64,000 nucleotides of DNA from positions 1 through 64,000 of the forward strand of contig NZ_FOWX01000006.1 in NCBI RefSeq assembly GCF_900115555.1, given 5' to 3'. Source of the stretch: Pseudomonas borbori (GTDB taxonomy: Bacteria; Pseudomonadota; Gammaproteobacteria; Pseudomonadales; Pseudomonadaceae). A program made the translations under genes and the position numbers. This document shows, in pieces, positions 8,506 through 18,420 of the stretch. The notes below the pieces were generated by a model. That model saw nothing but the letters and a program-made list of their open reading frames with translations. It made no database searches and was not told where the DNA came from. Within the stretch, counting starts at the first letter, position 1. The number at the start of each line of letters is the position of its first letter.

Positions 8506-8838
8506 ATGGAAGATCGTCGTCAGCACAGCCGTCACCACACCGAGCTGCAGCTGGAAGTCTTCGACCTGCATAGCGGCCAGTGCCTCGGCCGTGTGGCAGA
8601 CCTCTCTGCCGACGGCTTCATGCTGTTCAGCGACAAGCCGCACCGCGCGGACACCGTGGTCGAATGCCGCCTGGTCAGCGAACAGGTGATCGACGGGGTC
8701 GGCGAAATCCAGCTACGCGCCGACTGCCTGTGGAGCCGCCCCGGCGCCAACGGCCAGCACTGCTGGGCCGGCTTTCATATCATCGACATAGAACAAGACC
8801 AGGCCGCGGCGCTGGACGTGTTGCTCAAGCATCTTTGA
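8506..8838 (+). CDS. PilZ domain c-di-GMP receptor protein
   Basis: 110-residue stand-alone PilZ domain. The c-di-GMP-binding signature is visible: the N-terminal DRRQHSR arginine switch (residues 3-9) and the DLSADG motif (around residue 33). A strong AAGGAG site lies five bases before ATG 8506; the longer frame starting at 8404 lies inside the preceding gene. It directly follows the DUF1631 gene and is probably co-transcribed. No membrane segment or other domain is present, so it should act by binding a partner when c-di-GMP rises; the partner cannot be read from sequence. Confidence 0.88.
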   Translation: MEDRRQHSRHHTELQLEVFDLHSGQCLGRVADLSADGFMLFSDKPHRADTVVECRLVSEQVIDGVGEIQLRADCLWSRPGANGQHCWAGFHIIDIEQDQAAALDVLLKHL

Positions 8839-8861
8839 GCACCGGCCGGGGATCCAATGAT

Positions 8862-9060
8862 CCGTAGGATGGTGCGCCCCCGTAGGATGGTGTTGAGCGC
8901 AGCGATACCCATCACCGCAGCCGGCAGGCAAGCCGGGAAGTTTCGGCACCCACCCAACCGCCCCCGGATTGCACCGGGGCTTATGCGGGCTACGTCGCCG
9001 AGTGCGCGTTGCTACATGTGACCGCCGATGGGTATCGCTTCGCTCAACGCCATCCTACAA
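8862..9060. repeat. REP-type repeat cluster A, copy 4
   Basis: Two tandem GTAGGATGGTG starts, a GTTGAGCGCAGCGATACCCATCAC unit near 8893 and an inverted GATGGGTATCGCTTCGCTCA unit near 9029 ending in CATCCTACAAG. The element fills most of the 302-base gap between the convergent PilZ and clpB genes. Confidence 0.75.
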
Positions 9061-9084
9061 GAGCTCTGACCGCCGCAAGCCCAT

Positions 9085-9124
9085 AAAAAACGCCCCGCAC
9101 GGCGCTGACCGTGACGAGGCGTTG
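9085..9124 (-). terminator. Intrinsic terminator of clpB
   Basis: On the minus strand AACGCC pairs with GGCGTT around an inner CACGG/CCGTG hairpin, followed by a T tract. It starts about 17 bases after the clpB stop codon. Confidence 0.8.
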
Positions 9125-9140
9125 TTAGTGCAGCAGGGAC

Positions 9141-11705
9141 TTAGACGAAGACGATTTCGTCGTTTTCGACCGTGCCGGTGACGGTGCTGCCGGGGCTGAA
9201 CTTGCCGGCGAGAATCAACTGCGCCAGCGGGTTTTCGATCCAGCGCTGGATCGCCCGCTTCAGCGGCCGTGCGCCGTAGACCGGGTCGTAGCCGATGGCG
9301 ACCAGCTTGTCCAAGGCCTCGTCGCTCAGCTCCAGGCTTAGCTCGCGCTCGGCCAGGCGCTGGCGCAGGCGGCCCAACTGGATCTGCGCGATGCCGGCGA
9401 TCTGCTCGCGGGCCAGCGGCTCGAACACCACCACTTCGTCGATACGGTTGACGAATTCCGGACGGAAATGGCTGCTCACCGCATCCATCACCGCCGCCCG
9501 TTGCGCCTCGCGATCACCGACCAGTTCCTGGATCTGCGCGGAGCCGAGGTTGGAGGTCATCACGATCACGGTATTCCTGAAGTCGACGGTGCGCCCGTGG
9601 CTGTCGGTCAGGCGGCCGTCTTCCATGACCTGCAGGAGGATGTTGAACACATCCGGGTGGGCCTTCTCCACCTCATCCATCAACACCACCGAGTAGGGCT
9701 TGCGGCGCACCGCCTCAGTCAGGTAACCGCCCTCTTCGTAGCCGATGTAGCCGGGCGGCGCGCCGATCAGCCGCGACACGGAATGCTTCTCCATGAACTC
9801 GGACATGTCGATGCGCACCAGCGCCTCCTCGGTGTCGAAGAGGAACTCGGCCAGGGCCTTGCACAGCTCGGTCTTACCCACCCCGGTCGGGCCGAGGAAG
9901 AGGAAGGAGCCGCTTGGCCGATTGGGATCGGACAGCCCGGCGCGCGAACGCCGCACGGCGCTGGCCACCGCGACCACCGCTTCATTCTGGCCGATCACCC
10001 GCTGGTGCAGCAGGCCTTCCATCTTCAGCAGCTTGTCGCGCTCGCCTTCGAGCATCTTCGAGACCGGAATGCCGGTCCACTTGGACACCACTTCGGCAAT
10101 TTCTTCCTCGGTGACCTTGCTGCGCAGCAGCTGGTTCTCGCTCTTGCCGTGCTGGTCGACCATCTGCAGGCTGCGCTCCAGATCCGGAATGATGCCGTAC
10201 TGCAGTTCGGCCATGCGGCTGAGATCGCCCTTGCGCCGCGCCGCTTCCAGCTCCTGACGCGATTGCTCGATCTTCTGCTGGATCTGCGCGGAGCCTTGCA
10301 CCTCGGCCTTTTCCGCCTTCCAGATGTCTTCCAGATCGGCGTACTCGCGCTCCAGCCGGGCGATGTCTTCCTTGAGTTTTTCCAGGCGCTTGATCGCCGC
10401 CTCGTCGTCCTCCTTCTTCAGCGCCTGGGCCTCGACCTTGAGCTGGATCATGCGCCGCTCCAGGCGGTCGAGCACCTCCGGCTTGGAGTCGATCTCCATG
10501 CGGATGCGACTGGCCGCCTCGTCGATCAGGTCGATAGCCTTGTCCGGCAGCTGGCGGTCGGTGATGTAGCGGTGGCTGAGCTTGGCCGCGGCGATGATCG
10601 CGCCATCGGTGATCGCCACCTTGTGGTGCACCTCGTAGCGCTCCTTGAGGCCACGGAGGATGGCGATGGTGTCTTCCTCGCTCGGCTCGTCGACCAGCAC
10701 CTTCTGGAAGCGCCGCTCCAGGGCGGCGTCCTTCTCGATGTACTGGCGGTACTCGTCGAGGGTGGTGGCGCCGACGCAGTGCAGCTCGCCACGCGCCAGG
10801 GCCGGCTTGAGCATGTTGCCGGCATCCATGGCGCCCTCGGCCTTGCCGGCGCCGACCATGGTGTGCAGCTCGTCGATGAACAGGATGATCCGCCCTTCCT
10901 GCTTGCCCAGTTCGTTGAGCACCGCCTTCAGACGTTCCTCGAACTCACCACGGAACTTGGCCCCAGCGATCAGCGCGCCCATGTCCAGCGACAGCACGCG
11001 CTTGTCTTTCAGGCCGTCCGGCACTTCGCCGTTGACGATGCGCTGGGCCAGGCCTTCGACGATCGCGGTCTTGCCCACGCCCGGCTCGCCGATCAGCACC
11101 GGGTTGTTCTTGGTGCGGCGCTGCAACACCTGAATGGTGCGGCGAATCTCGTCGTCGCGGCCGATCACCGGATCCAGCTTGCCCTCTTCGGCGCGCTTGG
11201 TCAGGTCGATGGTGTATTTGTCCAGGGCCTGGCGCGATTCCTCGGCATTCGGGTCGTTCACCGCGTCGCCGCCGCGCAGGTTGCTGATGGCGTTTTCCAG
11301 GGCTTTCTTGCTCACGCCCTGGGCCAGCAGCAGCTTGCCCAGCCTGGTGCCTTCGTCCAGCGCGGCGAGCAGCACCAGTTCGCTGGAGATGAACTGGTCG
11401 CCCTTCTGCTGGGACAGGCGGTCGGCCTGATTGAGCAGGCGCGCCAGGTCCTGGGACAGGTTGACATCGCCGGTCGGGTTCTGGATCTTGCCCAGGTGAT
11501 CGAGTTCCTTGCTCAGCGCCTGGCGCAGGCTGCCCACGTCGAAGCCGACCTGCATCAGCAGCGGCTTGATCGAACCACCCTGCTGGTCGAGCAACGCCTG
11601 CATCAGGTGCAGCGGTTCGATGGCGGCATGGTCGAGGCCGACGGCCAGGGACTGGGCGTCGGATAGCGCAAGTTGCAACTTGCTGGTCAATCGGTCGATT
11701 CGCAT
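9141..11705 (-). CDS. clpB: ATP-dependent disaggregase ClpB
   Basis: 854-residue Hsp100 chaperone that threads aggregated proteins through a hexameric ring together with DnaK. The N-terminal Clp repeat domain (residues 1-145) precedes AAA domain 1 with Walker [10 protein letters not shown] (about residue 206), the coiled-coil middle domain (about 400-525; [19 protein letters not shown]) and AAA domain 2 with Walker [10 protein letters not shown] (about 606). The pore-loop stretches [11 protein letters not shown] and GYIGYEEGG are present. Length is normal. The upstream sequence has a sigma32-type promoter (11781-11809), in keeping with heat-shock control, and a terminator follows. It is transcribed alone. 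Confidence 0.98.
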   Translation of the reverse strand: MRIDRLTSKLQLALSDAQSLAVGLDHAAIEPLHLMQALLDQQGGSIKPLLMQVGFDVGSLRQALSKELDHLGKIQNPTGDVNLSQDLARLLNQADRLSQQKGDQFISSELVLLAALDEGTRLGKLLLAQGVSKKALENAISNLRGGDAVNDPNAEESRQALDKYTIDLTKRAEEGKLDPVIGRDDEIRRTIQVLQRRTKNNPVLIGEPGVGKTAIVEGLAQRIVNGEVPDGLKDKRVLSLDMGALIAGAKFRGEFEERLKAVLNELGKQEGRIILFIDELHTMVGAGKAEGAMDAGNMLKPALARGELHCVGATTLDEYRQYIEKDAALERRFQKVLVDEPSEEDTIAILRGLKERYEVHHKVAITDGAIIAAAKLSHRYITDRQLPDKAIDLIDEAASRIRMEIDSKPEVLDRLERRMIQLKVEAQALKKEDDEAAIKRLEKLKEDIARLEREYADLEDIWKAEKAEVQGSAQIQQKIEQSRQELEAARRKGDLSRMAELQYGIIPDLERSLQMVDQHGKSENQLLRSKVTEEEIAEVVSKWTGIPVSKMLEGERDKLLKMEGLLHQRVIGQNEAVVAVASAVRRSRAGLSDPNRPSGSFLFLGPTGVGKTELCKALAEFLFDTEEALVRIDMSEFMEKHSVSRLIGAPPGYIGYEEGGYLTEAVRRKPYSVVLMDEVEKAHPDVFNILLQVMEDGRLTDSHGRTVDFRNTVIVMTSNLGSAQIQELVGDREAQRAAVMDAVSSHFRPEFVNRIDEVVVFEPLAREQIAGIAQIQLGRLRQRLAERELSLELSDEALDKLVAIGYDPVYGARPLKRAIQRWIENPLAQLILAGKFSPGSTVTGTVENDEIVFV

Positions 11706-11780
11706 TGCGTCATCCTTCCTTATTAAGAGCAGGCCGGCGCGATGGACACCCCTGTATTGAAAGCCTGCCGAGATGAAAAC

Positions 11781-11809
11781 TAGATGAGGACGATTGTGCG
11801 AGTTTCAAG
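11781..11809 (-). promoter_or_regulatory. Sigma32 heat-shock promoter of clpB
   Basis: On the minus strand CTTGAAA (11809-11803), a 13-base spacer and CCTCATCTA (11789-11781) closely match the sigma32 consensus CTTGAAA-N11-16-CCCCATNT. It lies about 75 bases upstream of the clpB start codon, giving a leader of about 65 bases. Confidence 0.8.
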
Positions 11810-11851
11810 CGCGGCGACGTTGATCTGGGTCATACCGGGCAGAGGGTGGGG

Positions 11852-11937
11852 GTTGTGGGAGGGCCGGGCGGCGTTCCGATTTAGCCGCGATTGACCTTGA
11901 CGGCGCTGAAAGCATCGCGGCTAAAGCCCCTCCCACG
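11852..11937. repeat. Dispersed repeat family C, copy 1
   Basis: TTGTGGGAGGGCCGGGCGGC, then TTTAGCCGCGATTG, GGCGCTGAAAGCATCGCGG and CTAAAGCCCCTCCCAC. The outer arms (GTGGGAGGG / CCCCTCCCAC) are complementary, so the unit is palindromic. Related copies are at 18373-18412, 25367-25438 and 55761-55840. Confidence 0.65.
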
Positions 11938-11998
11938 CACCCGTGTCGCGGCACTAGATTCACGATGCTTTCGGCGAAAACTCCCGGATGAGCAAAAG

Positions 11999-12025
11999 CT
12001 TCGCGGGCATGGCCCGCACCTACAA
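11999..12025. repeat. Classic Pseudomonas REP, single unit
   Basis: CTTCGCGGGCATGGCCCGC followed by ACCTAC is the common pseudomonad REP palindrome. Other copies are at 27929-27994 and 42069-42138. It lies between morA and clpB. The remainder of the 367-base gap holds repeat C and the clpB promoter, and nothing else I can identify. Confidence 0.7.
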
Positions 12026-12072
12026 AAACCTTCTCGCGCAACGCGGTTCGCGACAAAACGGCAAAACAGACC

Positions 12073-15000
12073 CTAGCTGAGCATGAACAGTGCGGCGCCG
12101 CTGAACTGGGCGGCGAACTGGTGGGCAGGCATGGGCCGGCCGAGCAGGTAGCCCTGGACTTCGTCGCAATCGTGGATGCGCAGGAAGTCCAGCTGCGCCT
12201 GGGTCTCCACGCCTTCGGCGATTACCGAAAGGTTCAGGCTGTGGGCCATGGCAATGATGGCGCGGGCGATTTGCGCGTCCTGTTCGCCTTGCGGCAGGCC
12301 GTCGACGAAGCTGCGGTCGATCTTCAGCACGTCGATGGGAAATTGCTTGAGGTAGTTGAGCGACGAGTAGCCGGTGCCGAAGTCGTCGATGGCGATGCAC
12401 AGGCCCAGGCTTTTCAGGTCGTTGAGGGTGCGCAGGGCGCTCGCCACATCCTGCATCAGGATGCTTTCGGTCAACTCCAGCTCCAGGCAGGCCGGGGCGA
12501 CCCCGCTGTCCTCGAGAATCGCGGCGATGCGCTGAGCCAGCGCGCCCTCGGTGAACTGCCGGGCCGACAGGTTGACCGAGATCTTCGGTACGCGGATCTT
12601 CGCCGCGTGCCAGCTCTTCAGCTGGCGGCAGGACTCGGCCAGGACCCAGTCGCCGACCTGTACCACCAGGCCGAGTTCTTCCAGCACCGGGATGAAGTCA
12701 TCCGGCGGCACCAGGCCGCGTACCGGGTGCTGCCAGCGCAACAGGGCTTCGACGCCGGCCAGACGCTGGCCGTTGCCGGAGAACTGCGGCTGATAGTAGA
12801 GCACGAACTCCTGCTGTTCGAGGGCGTGGCGCAGGTCCCGCTCCAGCTCCAGGCGTTCCAGGGCGCTGGCGTTCATGTCCGCCTGATAGAACTGGAAGTT
12901 GTTCTTGCCATGCTCCTTGGCGTGGTACATCGCCGTGTCGGCGTTCTTCATCAGTTGGCTGAGTTCGTTGCCGTCCTGCGGACTCAGCGCGATGCCGATG
13001 CTGGCGGTAACGAAGAATTCGCGGCCTTCGAGCATGAACGGCCGGGCCAGGCTGGCGAGAATCTGCTCGGCGACATGGATCGCCCGGTTCAGCGCGCCCT
13101 CGCGAGTGGCACACGACTGCAGCAACAGGGTGAACTCGTCGCCGCCCATGCGCGCCACTGTGTCGTCGCTGTCGACGCAGGCCTCCAGGCGCACTGCGAC
13201 GTCCTTGAGCATGCGGTCGCCGGCGGCGTGGCCGAGCGAGTCGTTGATCGGCTTGAAACGATCGAGGTCGAGGAACATCAGCACCACCCACTCCTGATGC
13301 CGGGCTCCATGTTGCAGCGCCGTGTGCAGGCGATCCTGGAACAGCGTGCGGTTGGGCAGCAGGGTCAGGGCGTCGTAGTAGGCCAGGCGATGGATGCGCT
13401 GTTCGCTGGCCTTGCGCTCGCTGATGTCGCTGAAGAAGCACACATAACTGACCAGGTCGCCTTCTTCGTCCTGCACCGCGGTGATTCCGACCCAGGCCGG
13501 GAAGCTCTCGCCGTCGCGACGCTTGAGCCAGATTTCGCCTTCCCAGCTGCCGCGCTGATCGAGCTGGTTGAGCACGTAGTGCAGGTGACTGGCCTGCTGG
13601 CGGTCGGCGGTGAGCATGCCCGGCAGCTGGTCGAGGACCTGGGCCGAGGAGTAACCGCTGACCCGGCTGAAGGCCTTGTTGACCTGGACGATGTAGCCGG
13701 CCGGATCGGTGACCAGGATCGCCGCGGTGGAGTGTTCGAACACCGTGGCGGCCATGCGCAGGTCTTTTTCCGAGCGGCGCTGCTGGCTGATGTCGCGGCC
13801 CACGCCGAGCAGGCCCTCGAAGTGGCTGTTGTCATCCCACATCGGCACCAGACGCAATTCGACCGGAATTTTTCGGCCATCGGCGCGCAGGCAGTCGAGG
13901 ATGAACAGTTGCGGCTGGAACTGTGCGCGCAGCTCGCTCATGCGCAGGGGGCTGCCAAGCGCCGCGCGCACCCGCTCGAGCAATATCGTCAGGCCGGCCA
14001 GTTGCTGCGGGTTGGCGGCCAGGCTGTGGAAGTTGTGGGCCAGGAACCATTGCGGCGGATGACCGAGCACCGTTGCCACCGAAGGGCTGACGTAGTTGAG
14101 GTGCAGGTTGTTGTCCGTGGAGAAGATCACGTCGCTGGTGCTCTCGGCCAGCAGCCGGTAACGCTGCTCGCTGTTGCGCAGCGATTCGCTGCTGCCGATC
14201 TGCTCGGTGATGTCCTTGGCCACTCCGATCAGGCGACTGACACGCCCACGGGCATCGCGCGCCAGGGCCTGTTCGCGGATGCTGAACCAGCGCCAGGTAC
14301 CGTTGCGATGGCGCCAGCGCAGTTGTGATTCGAGCAGCACGCCGTCGCCGACCACCTGTTGCAGGTTGCGGATGCGCCAGTAATAGTCGCTGTCATCGGG
14401 GTGCAGGATGCGCTCCCAGAAGCGTTCGCCCAGGGCGTGCAGTTCGGCCGTGCTGTAACCCAGCTGCAGGCCCAGGTGATGGTTGCTGAACAGCACGCGC
14501 TTATTCAACATGTCATGCACATAGAGGGTGTCCGGCACGGTGCGCACCACATCCGACCAGAAGCGCTCACGCTCGATCAACGACAGTTCGATGCGCTTGC
14601 GGCTGGTGATGTCGCTGATGCTCAGGGTCACCGCATTCAGTTCTTGCGCGCTGTCCGGCAGGCGCAGTACCAGCCACAGGTGACGCTCGTGACCCTGCGG
14701 GGTGCTGATCCGCCGCTCCAGTTCAAGCTGGCCGACGCCTTCGAGCAGGGCCGTGAGCAGGTGCACGCGAAAGCCCTCGGGGTGCAGTGGGCCACTGTCG
14801 ATCAGGTGTCGCCAGGCGTGCTCGGTGGAGTCGACGCCGAGCAGTTGCAAGGCCACCTGGTTGGTCTCGGTGAAACGCATCAGTTGCAGCAGTTCGCCAT
14901 GCCGCTGCGGATGGGCGAGCAGCCAGCGCTTCAGGCTCGCGCCGTCATGCACCTGCAGCTGCTGCAGGTACTCCGGCAGCGCGGCCAGATCCAGGACGCA

Positions 15001-16323
15001 GAGCGCGGTGCCGGTGCCTTCGAAGATGTCCTGGTAGCGCCGGCGGGTTTCCTGCAGGACGTGGGTGGCGTGCTGCTGCTCGGTGACGTCGCGCAGCACC
15101 CAGACGAAGCCCAGGCGCCGCGCCGGATCGCCGAGGTCGCTGCGGCTTATCGTGAACAGGCGGGGCACACCGTCCTGGCGGATCTCCACCAGATCGGTAT
15201 CAAGGTCGCCAGGCCTGCTGGAGTCGTGCAACAGCTGCGGATCGAGATGGGGCAGCAGTTGCAGCAGGTGCCAGCTGTGCGCGTCCTTGCTGCGCAAACC
15301 GAACAGTTCCTCGGCCTGGGGGTTGAGGTAGCTCAGTTGGCCATCGCTGGCGGTGACCAGCACGCGCTCCTCGATGGCCCCCAACGCACTGGCCGCCTGG
15401 CGCAGCGAGCGCCGCGACGCCGCATTGAGTTCATGCAGACTGCGCTGTTCGCGCTGCAGGCGGTACAGAGCCAGCAAGGTCAATAGGGAGCAGAGGGTAA
15501 ATAGCAGGAGCTTGCCGGACAGTGCGGGCAACAATTGTGCGCGCGCACTGCGCTCGTCGAACAGGGCGCGCAGCTGCCAGTCGCTGCCTTTGAGCGGCGC
15601 CAGGAGAATGCTCTGCTGCGGATCGTCTGCGCTTATCGGCTGCAGGACCGCGCCGTTGTCCGCAAGGCCGCCATGCTGGCTGGCAATCGTGCGTTGCATC
15701 TGGCGGTCTTCCAGCTGCCAGCGATAGCGGCTCTGGTGGTGTTCGTGCAACCAGCTGCGCAGTGCCTCGGCAGTCAGGCGCAAGACCCAGTAGCCGCTCG
15801 GGCTGCCGCCTTCGTCCTGACGCAGCAGCAGGTGGATCAGTCCACCATCGTCGGCGCTGAACGCATAGTGATAAGCCGCACCGTTGCTGCGCTCGATCAG
15901 GCTGGCCAGATAGCGGCTGTCATCCGCCCGGGGCTGGGTGTCTGTCAGGATGTTGCCGCGAGAGTCGAGCGAGGCCAGGCTGCGCAGGCTGGCAAAGACC
16001 CCGCGCAGGCTGTTTTGCAGTTTCTCATCGACCTCACCCTGGCCTGGCGCCGGGGTGCTGTGCTGGCGCAGTATCGCCACGCCGGCCTGAGCCTTCAGCT
16101 CCATGCTCAGGCTGAGGTGATTGGCCAGTTGCGCGCTGAACTCATGGTTGAGCTGGCGCTGGTTGTCGAGCAATTGCCGCGATTCCACCTGCAGTTGCCA
16201 CAGCAGCAACGCCAGCATGCCCAGCACCAGCACCACCAGGGCACCCTTGATCGAGCCACGCCAAGCAGGCGACGAGGGTTCGCCCGGAGCATGGGGTAAC
16301 GATGGTGAGGTGTGGCTTGGCAC
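12073..16323 (-). CDS. morA: Membrane c-di-GMP cyclase/phosphodiesterase MorA
   Basis: About 1416 residues. Two membrane segments (VVLVLGMLALLLW near the N-terminus and LLLFTLCSLLTLLALY near residue 285) bracket a periplasmic sensor region; several PAS domains follow, then a GGDEF domain with RMGGDEF intact and an EAL domain with EALLRW and DDFGTGYSSL intact. Both catalytic signatures are complete, so it may both make and break c-di-GMP. Architecture and length match MorA, which controls motility and biofilm in Pseudomonas. The frame can open at TTG 16341 without a ribosome site; I prefer GTG 16323, with AGGA ten bases upstream, but the start is uncertain. It is divergent from ettA. Confidence 0.9.
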   Translation of the reverse strand: MPSHTSPSLPHAPGEPSSPAWRGSIKGALVVLVLGMLALLLWQLQVESRQLLDNQRQLNHEFSAQLANHLSLSMELKAQAGVAILRQHSTPAPGQGEVDEKLQNSLRGVFASLRSLASLDSRGNILTDTQPRADDSRYLASLIERSNGAAYHYAFSADDGGLIHLLLRQDEGGSPSGYWVLRLTAEALRSWLHEHHQSRYRWQLEDRQMQRTIASQHGGLADNGAVLQPISADDPQQSILLAPLKGSDWQLRALFDERSARAQLLPALSGKLLLFTLCSLLTLLALYRLQREQRSLHELNAASRRSLRQAASALGAIEERVLVTASDGQLSYLNPQAEELFGLRSKDAHSWHLLQLLPHLDPQLLHDSSRPGDLDTDLVEIRQDGVPRLFTISRSDLGDPARRLGFVWVLRDVTEQQHATHVLQETRRRYQDIFEGTGTALCVLDLAALPEYLQQLQVHDGASLKRWLLAHPQRHGELLQLMRFTETNQVALQLLGVDSTEHAWRHLIDSGPLHPEGFRVHLLTALLEGVGQLELERRISTPQGHERHLWLVLRLPDSAQELNAVTLSISDITSRKRIELSLIERERFWSDVVRTVPDTLYVHDMLNKRVLFSNHHLGLQLGYSTAELHALGERFWERILHPDDSDYYWRIRNLQQVVGDGVLLESQLRWRHRNGTWRWFSIREQALARDARGRVSRLIGVAKDITEQIGSSESLRNSEQRYRLLAESTSDVIFSTDNNLHLNYVSPSVATVLGHPPQWFLAHNFHSLAANPQQLAGLTILLERVRAALGSPLRMSELRAQFQPQLFILDCLRADGRKIPVELRLVPMWDDNSHFEGLLGVGRDISQQRRSEKDLRMAATVFEHSTAAILVTDPAGYIVQVNKAFSRVSGYSSAQVLDQLPGMLTADRQQASHLHYVLNQLDQRGSWEGEIWLKRRDGESFPAWVGITAVQDEEGDLVSYVCFFSDISERKASEQRIHRLAYYDALTLLPNRTLFQDRLHTALQHGARHQEWVVLMFLDLDRFKPINDSLGHAAGDRMLKDVAVRLEACVDSDDTVARMGGDEFTLLLQSCATREGALNRAIHVAEQILASLARPFMLEGREFFVTASIGIALSPQDGNELSQLMKNADTAMYHAKEHGKNNFQFYQADMNASALERLELERDLRHALEQQEFVLYYQPQFSGNGQRLAGVEALLRWQHPVRGLVPPDDFIPVLEELGLVVQVGDWVLAESCRQLKSWHAAKIRVPKISVNLSARQFTEGALAQRIAAILEDSGVAPACLELELTESILMQDVASALRTLNDLKSLGLCIAIDDFGTGYSSLNYLKQFPIDVLKIDRSFVDGLPQGEQDAQIARAIIAMAHSLNLSVIAEGVETQAQLDFLRIHDCDEVQGYLLGRPMPAHQFAAQFSGAALFMLS

Positions 16324-16625
16324 TTGATGAGGATCCTGCAATTACGGCTCGATGAACGCGGGACGCGCCCATGCCTTCTGACAATGGCGCGCGCGGGGCG
16401 CTAGCATGCCATAACCGTGGCGAAGTGCCAGTGCCGCCGACGAGCGTGGTTTGCCCTGCACGGCGCATTCCGGTAGCTTTGCCGCACGCGCGCGGGAGCT
16501 GTGCACAGCGATTTTCGACAAACGGTCCGGTGCATCGCCTGGCAGATGCCGTCACCCATGACCTTGCGTTTGCCACGCGACCCGCAGCCATTTTTCAGTT
16601 TTCCGTCTTAGAACCAAGGTTATTC

Positions 16626-18293
16626 ATGGCCCAATACGTCTACACCATGCACCGGCTGAGCAAAGTAGTGCCGCCGAAGCGGGAAATCCTCAAGAACATC
16701 TCCCTGTCGTTCTTCCCCGGCGCCAAGATCGGCGTGCTCGGCCTCAACGGTTCGGGCAAGTCCACCCTGTTGAAAATCATGGCGGGTGTCGACAGCGAGT
16801 TCGATGGCGAAGCCCGGCCGATGCCCGAGCTGAATGTCGGCTACCTGCCCCAGGAACCGCAGCTCGACCCGAACAAGACCGTGCGCGAGGTGGTGGAAGA
16901 AGCCGTCAGCCATATCAAGGACGCCCAGGCGCGCCTCGATCAGGTCTACGCCGCCTACGCCGAGCCGGATGCCGACTTCGACAAGCTGGCCGCCGAGCAG
17001 GCCAAGCTCGAAGCCATCCTCCAGGCCAGCGACGGTCACAACCTCGAGCGCCAGCTGGAAGTCGCCGCCGACGCCCTGCGTCTGCCGGCCTGGGACGCCA
17101 AGGTCGCCGTACTCTCCGGCGGCGAGAAGCGCCGGGTGGCGCTGTGCCGCCTGCTGCTGTCGGCGCCCGACATGCTCCTGCTGGACGAACCGACCAACCA
17201 CCTGGACGCCGACTCGGTGGCCTGGCTGGAGCACTTCCTCCACGACTTCCCCGGCACCGTGGTGGCGATCACCCACGACCGTTACTTCCTGGATAACGTC
17301 GCCGGCTGGATTCTCGAACTGGACCGCGGCGCCGGCATTCCCTACGAGGGCAACTACTCCGGCTGGCTGGAAGCCAAGTCCAACCGCCTGGCCCAGGAAT
17401 CCAAGCAGCAGTCGGCCCATGAGAAGGCCATGAAGGAAGAACTGGAGTGGGTGCGCAAAGGCGCCAAGGCCCGCCAGGCCAAGTCCAAGGCGCGCCTGCA
17501 ACGCTTCGAGGAACTGCAGTCGCAGGAATTCCAGAAGCGCAGCGAAACCAACGAGATCTACATCCCGGCCGGCCCGCGCCTGGGCGACAAGGTCATCGAC
17601 TTCGTCAACGTCAGCAAGGGTTACGGCGACCGTGCGCTGATCGACAACCTGTCGTTCAGCATGCCCAAGGGCGCCATAGTCGGGGTGATCGGCGGCAACG
17701 GCGCCGGCAAGTCGACCCTGTTCCGCATGCTGATGGGCAAGGAGCAGCCGGACTCGGGCAGCATTGAGATCGGCGAGACCGTGCAGCTGGCTTGCGTGGA
17801 TCAGAGCCGCGACGACCTCGACGGCAGCAAGTCGGTGTTCGAGATGATTTCCAACGGTTCCGACCAGATCCGCATCGGCAACTACGAGATTCCCTCGCGC
17901 ACCTACGTCGGCCGTTTCAACTTCAAGGGCGGCGACCAGCAGAAGTTCGTCAAGGACCTGTCCGGCGGTGAGCGTGGCCGCCTGCACCTGGCCCTGACCC
18001 TCAAGGAAGGCGCCAACGTCCTGCTGCTCGACGAACCGTCCAACGACCTCGACGTGGAAACCCTGCGTTCGCTGGAGGAGGCCTTGCTCGACTTCCCCGG
18101 CGCGGCCATCGTCATCTCCCACGATCGCTGGTTCCTCGACCGTGTTGCCACCCACATCCTGGCGTACGAGGACGACTCGCACATCGAGTTCTTCGAAGGC
18201 AACTACACCGAGTACGAGGCCGACCGCAAGAAGCGCCTCGGCGATGCCGCCTCCCAGCCGCACCGCGTGCGCCACAAGAAACTGGCGCAATAA
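16626..18293 (+). CDS. ettA: Energy-dependent translational throttle protein EttA
   Basis: 555-residue ABC-F ATPase that binds the ribosomal E site and gates the first elongation steps according to the ADP/ATP ratio. It has no membrane domain. Cassette 1 has Walker [10 protein letters not shown], signature LSGGEKRR and Walker [12 protein letters not shown]; cassette 2 has [17 protein letters not shown] and [11 protein letters not shown]. The interdomain linker (about residues 245-320), rich in lysine and glutamate, is the P-site tRNA interaction motif region. The start is the ATG followed by [17 protein letters not shown], the family N-terminus; the upstream in-frame extension is noncoding. 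A strong terminator follows. Confidence 0.96.
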   Translation: MAQYVYTMHRLSKVVPPKREILKNISLSFFPGAKIGVLGLNGSGKSTLLKIMAGVDSEFDGEARPMPELNVGYLPQEPQLDPNKTVREVVEEAVSHIKDAQARLDQVYAAYAEPDADFDKLAAEQAKLEAILQASDGHNLERQLEVAADALRLPAWDAKVAVLSGGEKRRVALCRLLLSAPDMLLLDEPTNHLDADSVAWLEHFLHDFPGTVVAITHDRYFLDNVAGWILELDRGAGIPYEGNYSGWLEAKSNRLAQESKQQSAHEKAMKEELEWVRKGAKARQAKSKARLQRFEELQSQEFQKRSETNEIYIPAGPRLGDKVIDFVNVSKGYGDRALIDNLSFSMPKGAIVGVIGGNGAGKSTLFRMLMGKEQPDSGSIEIGETVQLACVDQSRDDLDGSKSVFEMISNGSDQIRIGNYEIPSRTYVGRFNFKGGDQQKFVKDLSGGERGRLHLALTLKEGANVLLLDEPSNDLDVETLRSLEEALLDFPGAAIVISHDRWFLDRVATHILAYEDDSHIEFFEGNYTEYEADRKKRLGDAASQPHRVRHKKLAQ

Positions 18294-18313
18294 GTGCCAC
18301 GCTGGTGACATGC

Positions 18314-18339
18314 AACGGAGCCTTCGGGCTCCGTTTTTT
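18314..18339 (+). terminator. Intrinsic terminator of ettA
   Basis: Nine-base-pair stem AACGGAGCC/GGCTCCGTT with a TTCG tetraloop followed by TTTTTT, about 20 bases after the ettA stop codon. Confidence 0.93.
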
Positions 18340-18372
18340 GTTCGAGGACTCCCGCGCGGTGTCGGTTGCTCT

Positions 18373-18412
18373 TGTGGGAGGGTCCGGGCGGCGTTCCGTG
18401 CCCCGGCGCGAT
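18373..18412. repeat. Dispersed repeat family C, partial copy
   Basis: CTTGTGGGAGGGTCCGGGCG followed by GCGTTCCGT matches one arm of the family C repeat at 11852-11937; the second arm is missing. It lies between ettA and the converging rtcB. Confidence 0.5.
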
Positions 18413-18420
18413 ACTTTGGC

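Noticed and set aside
9468..11666. 732-codon plus-strand frame opposite clpB
   Set aside because: Antisense shadow of a GC-rich gene; clpB on the other strand is complete and the shadow has no domain.
12121..14328. 735-codon plus-strand frame opposite morA
   Set aside because: Antisense shadow of the PAS-GGDEF-EAL coding sequence; no recognisable protein.
16620..18311. 563-codon minus-strand frame opposite ettA
   Set aside because: Antisense shadow; EttA motifs are intact on the plus strand.
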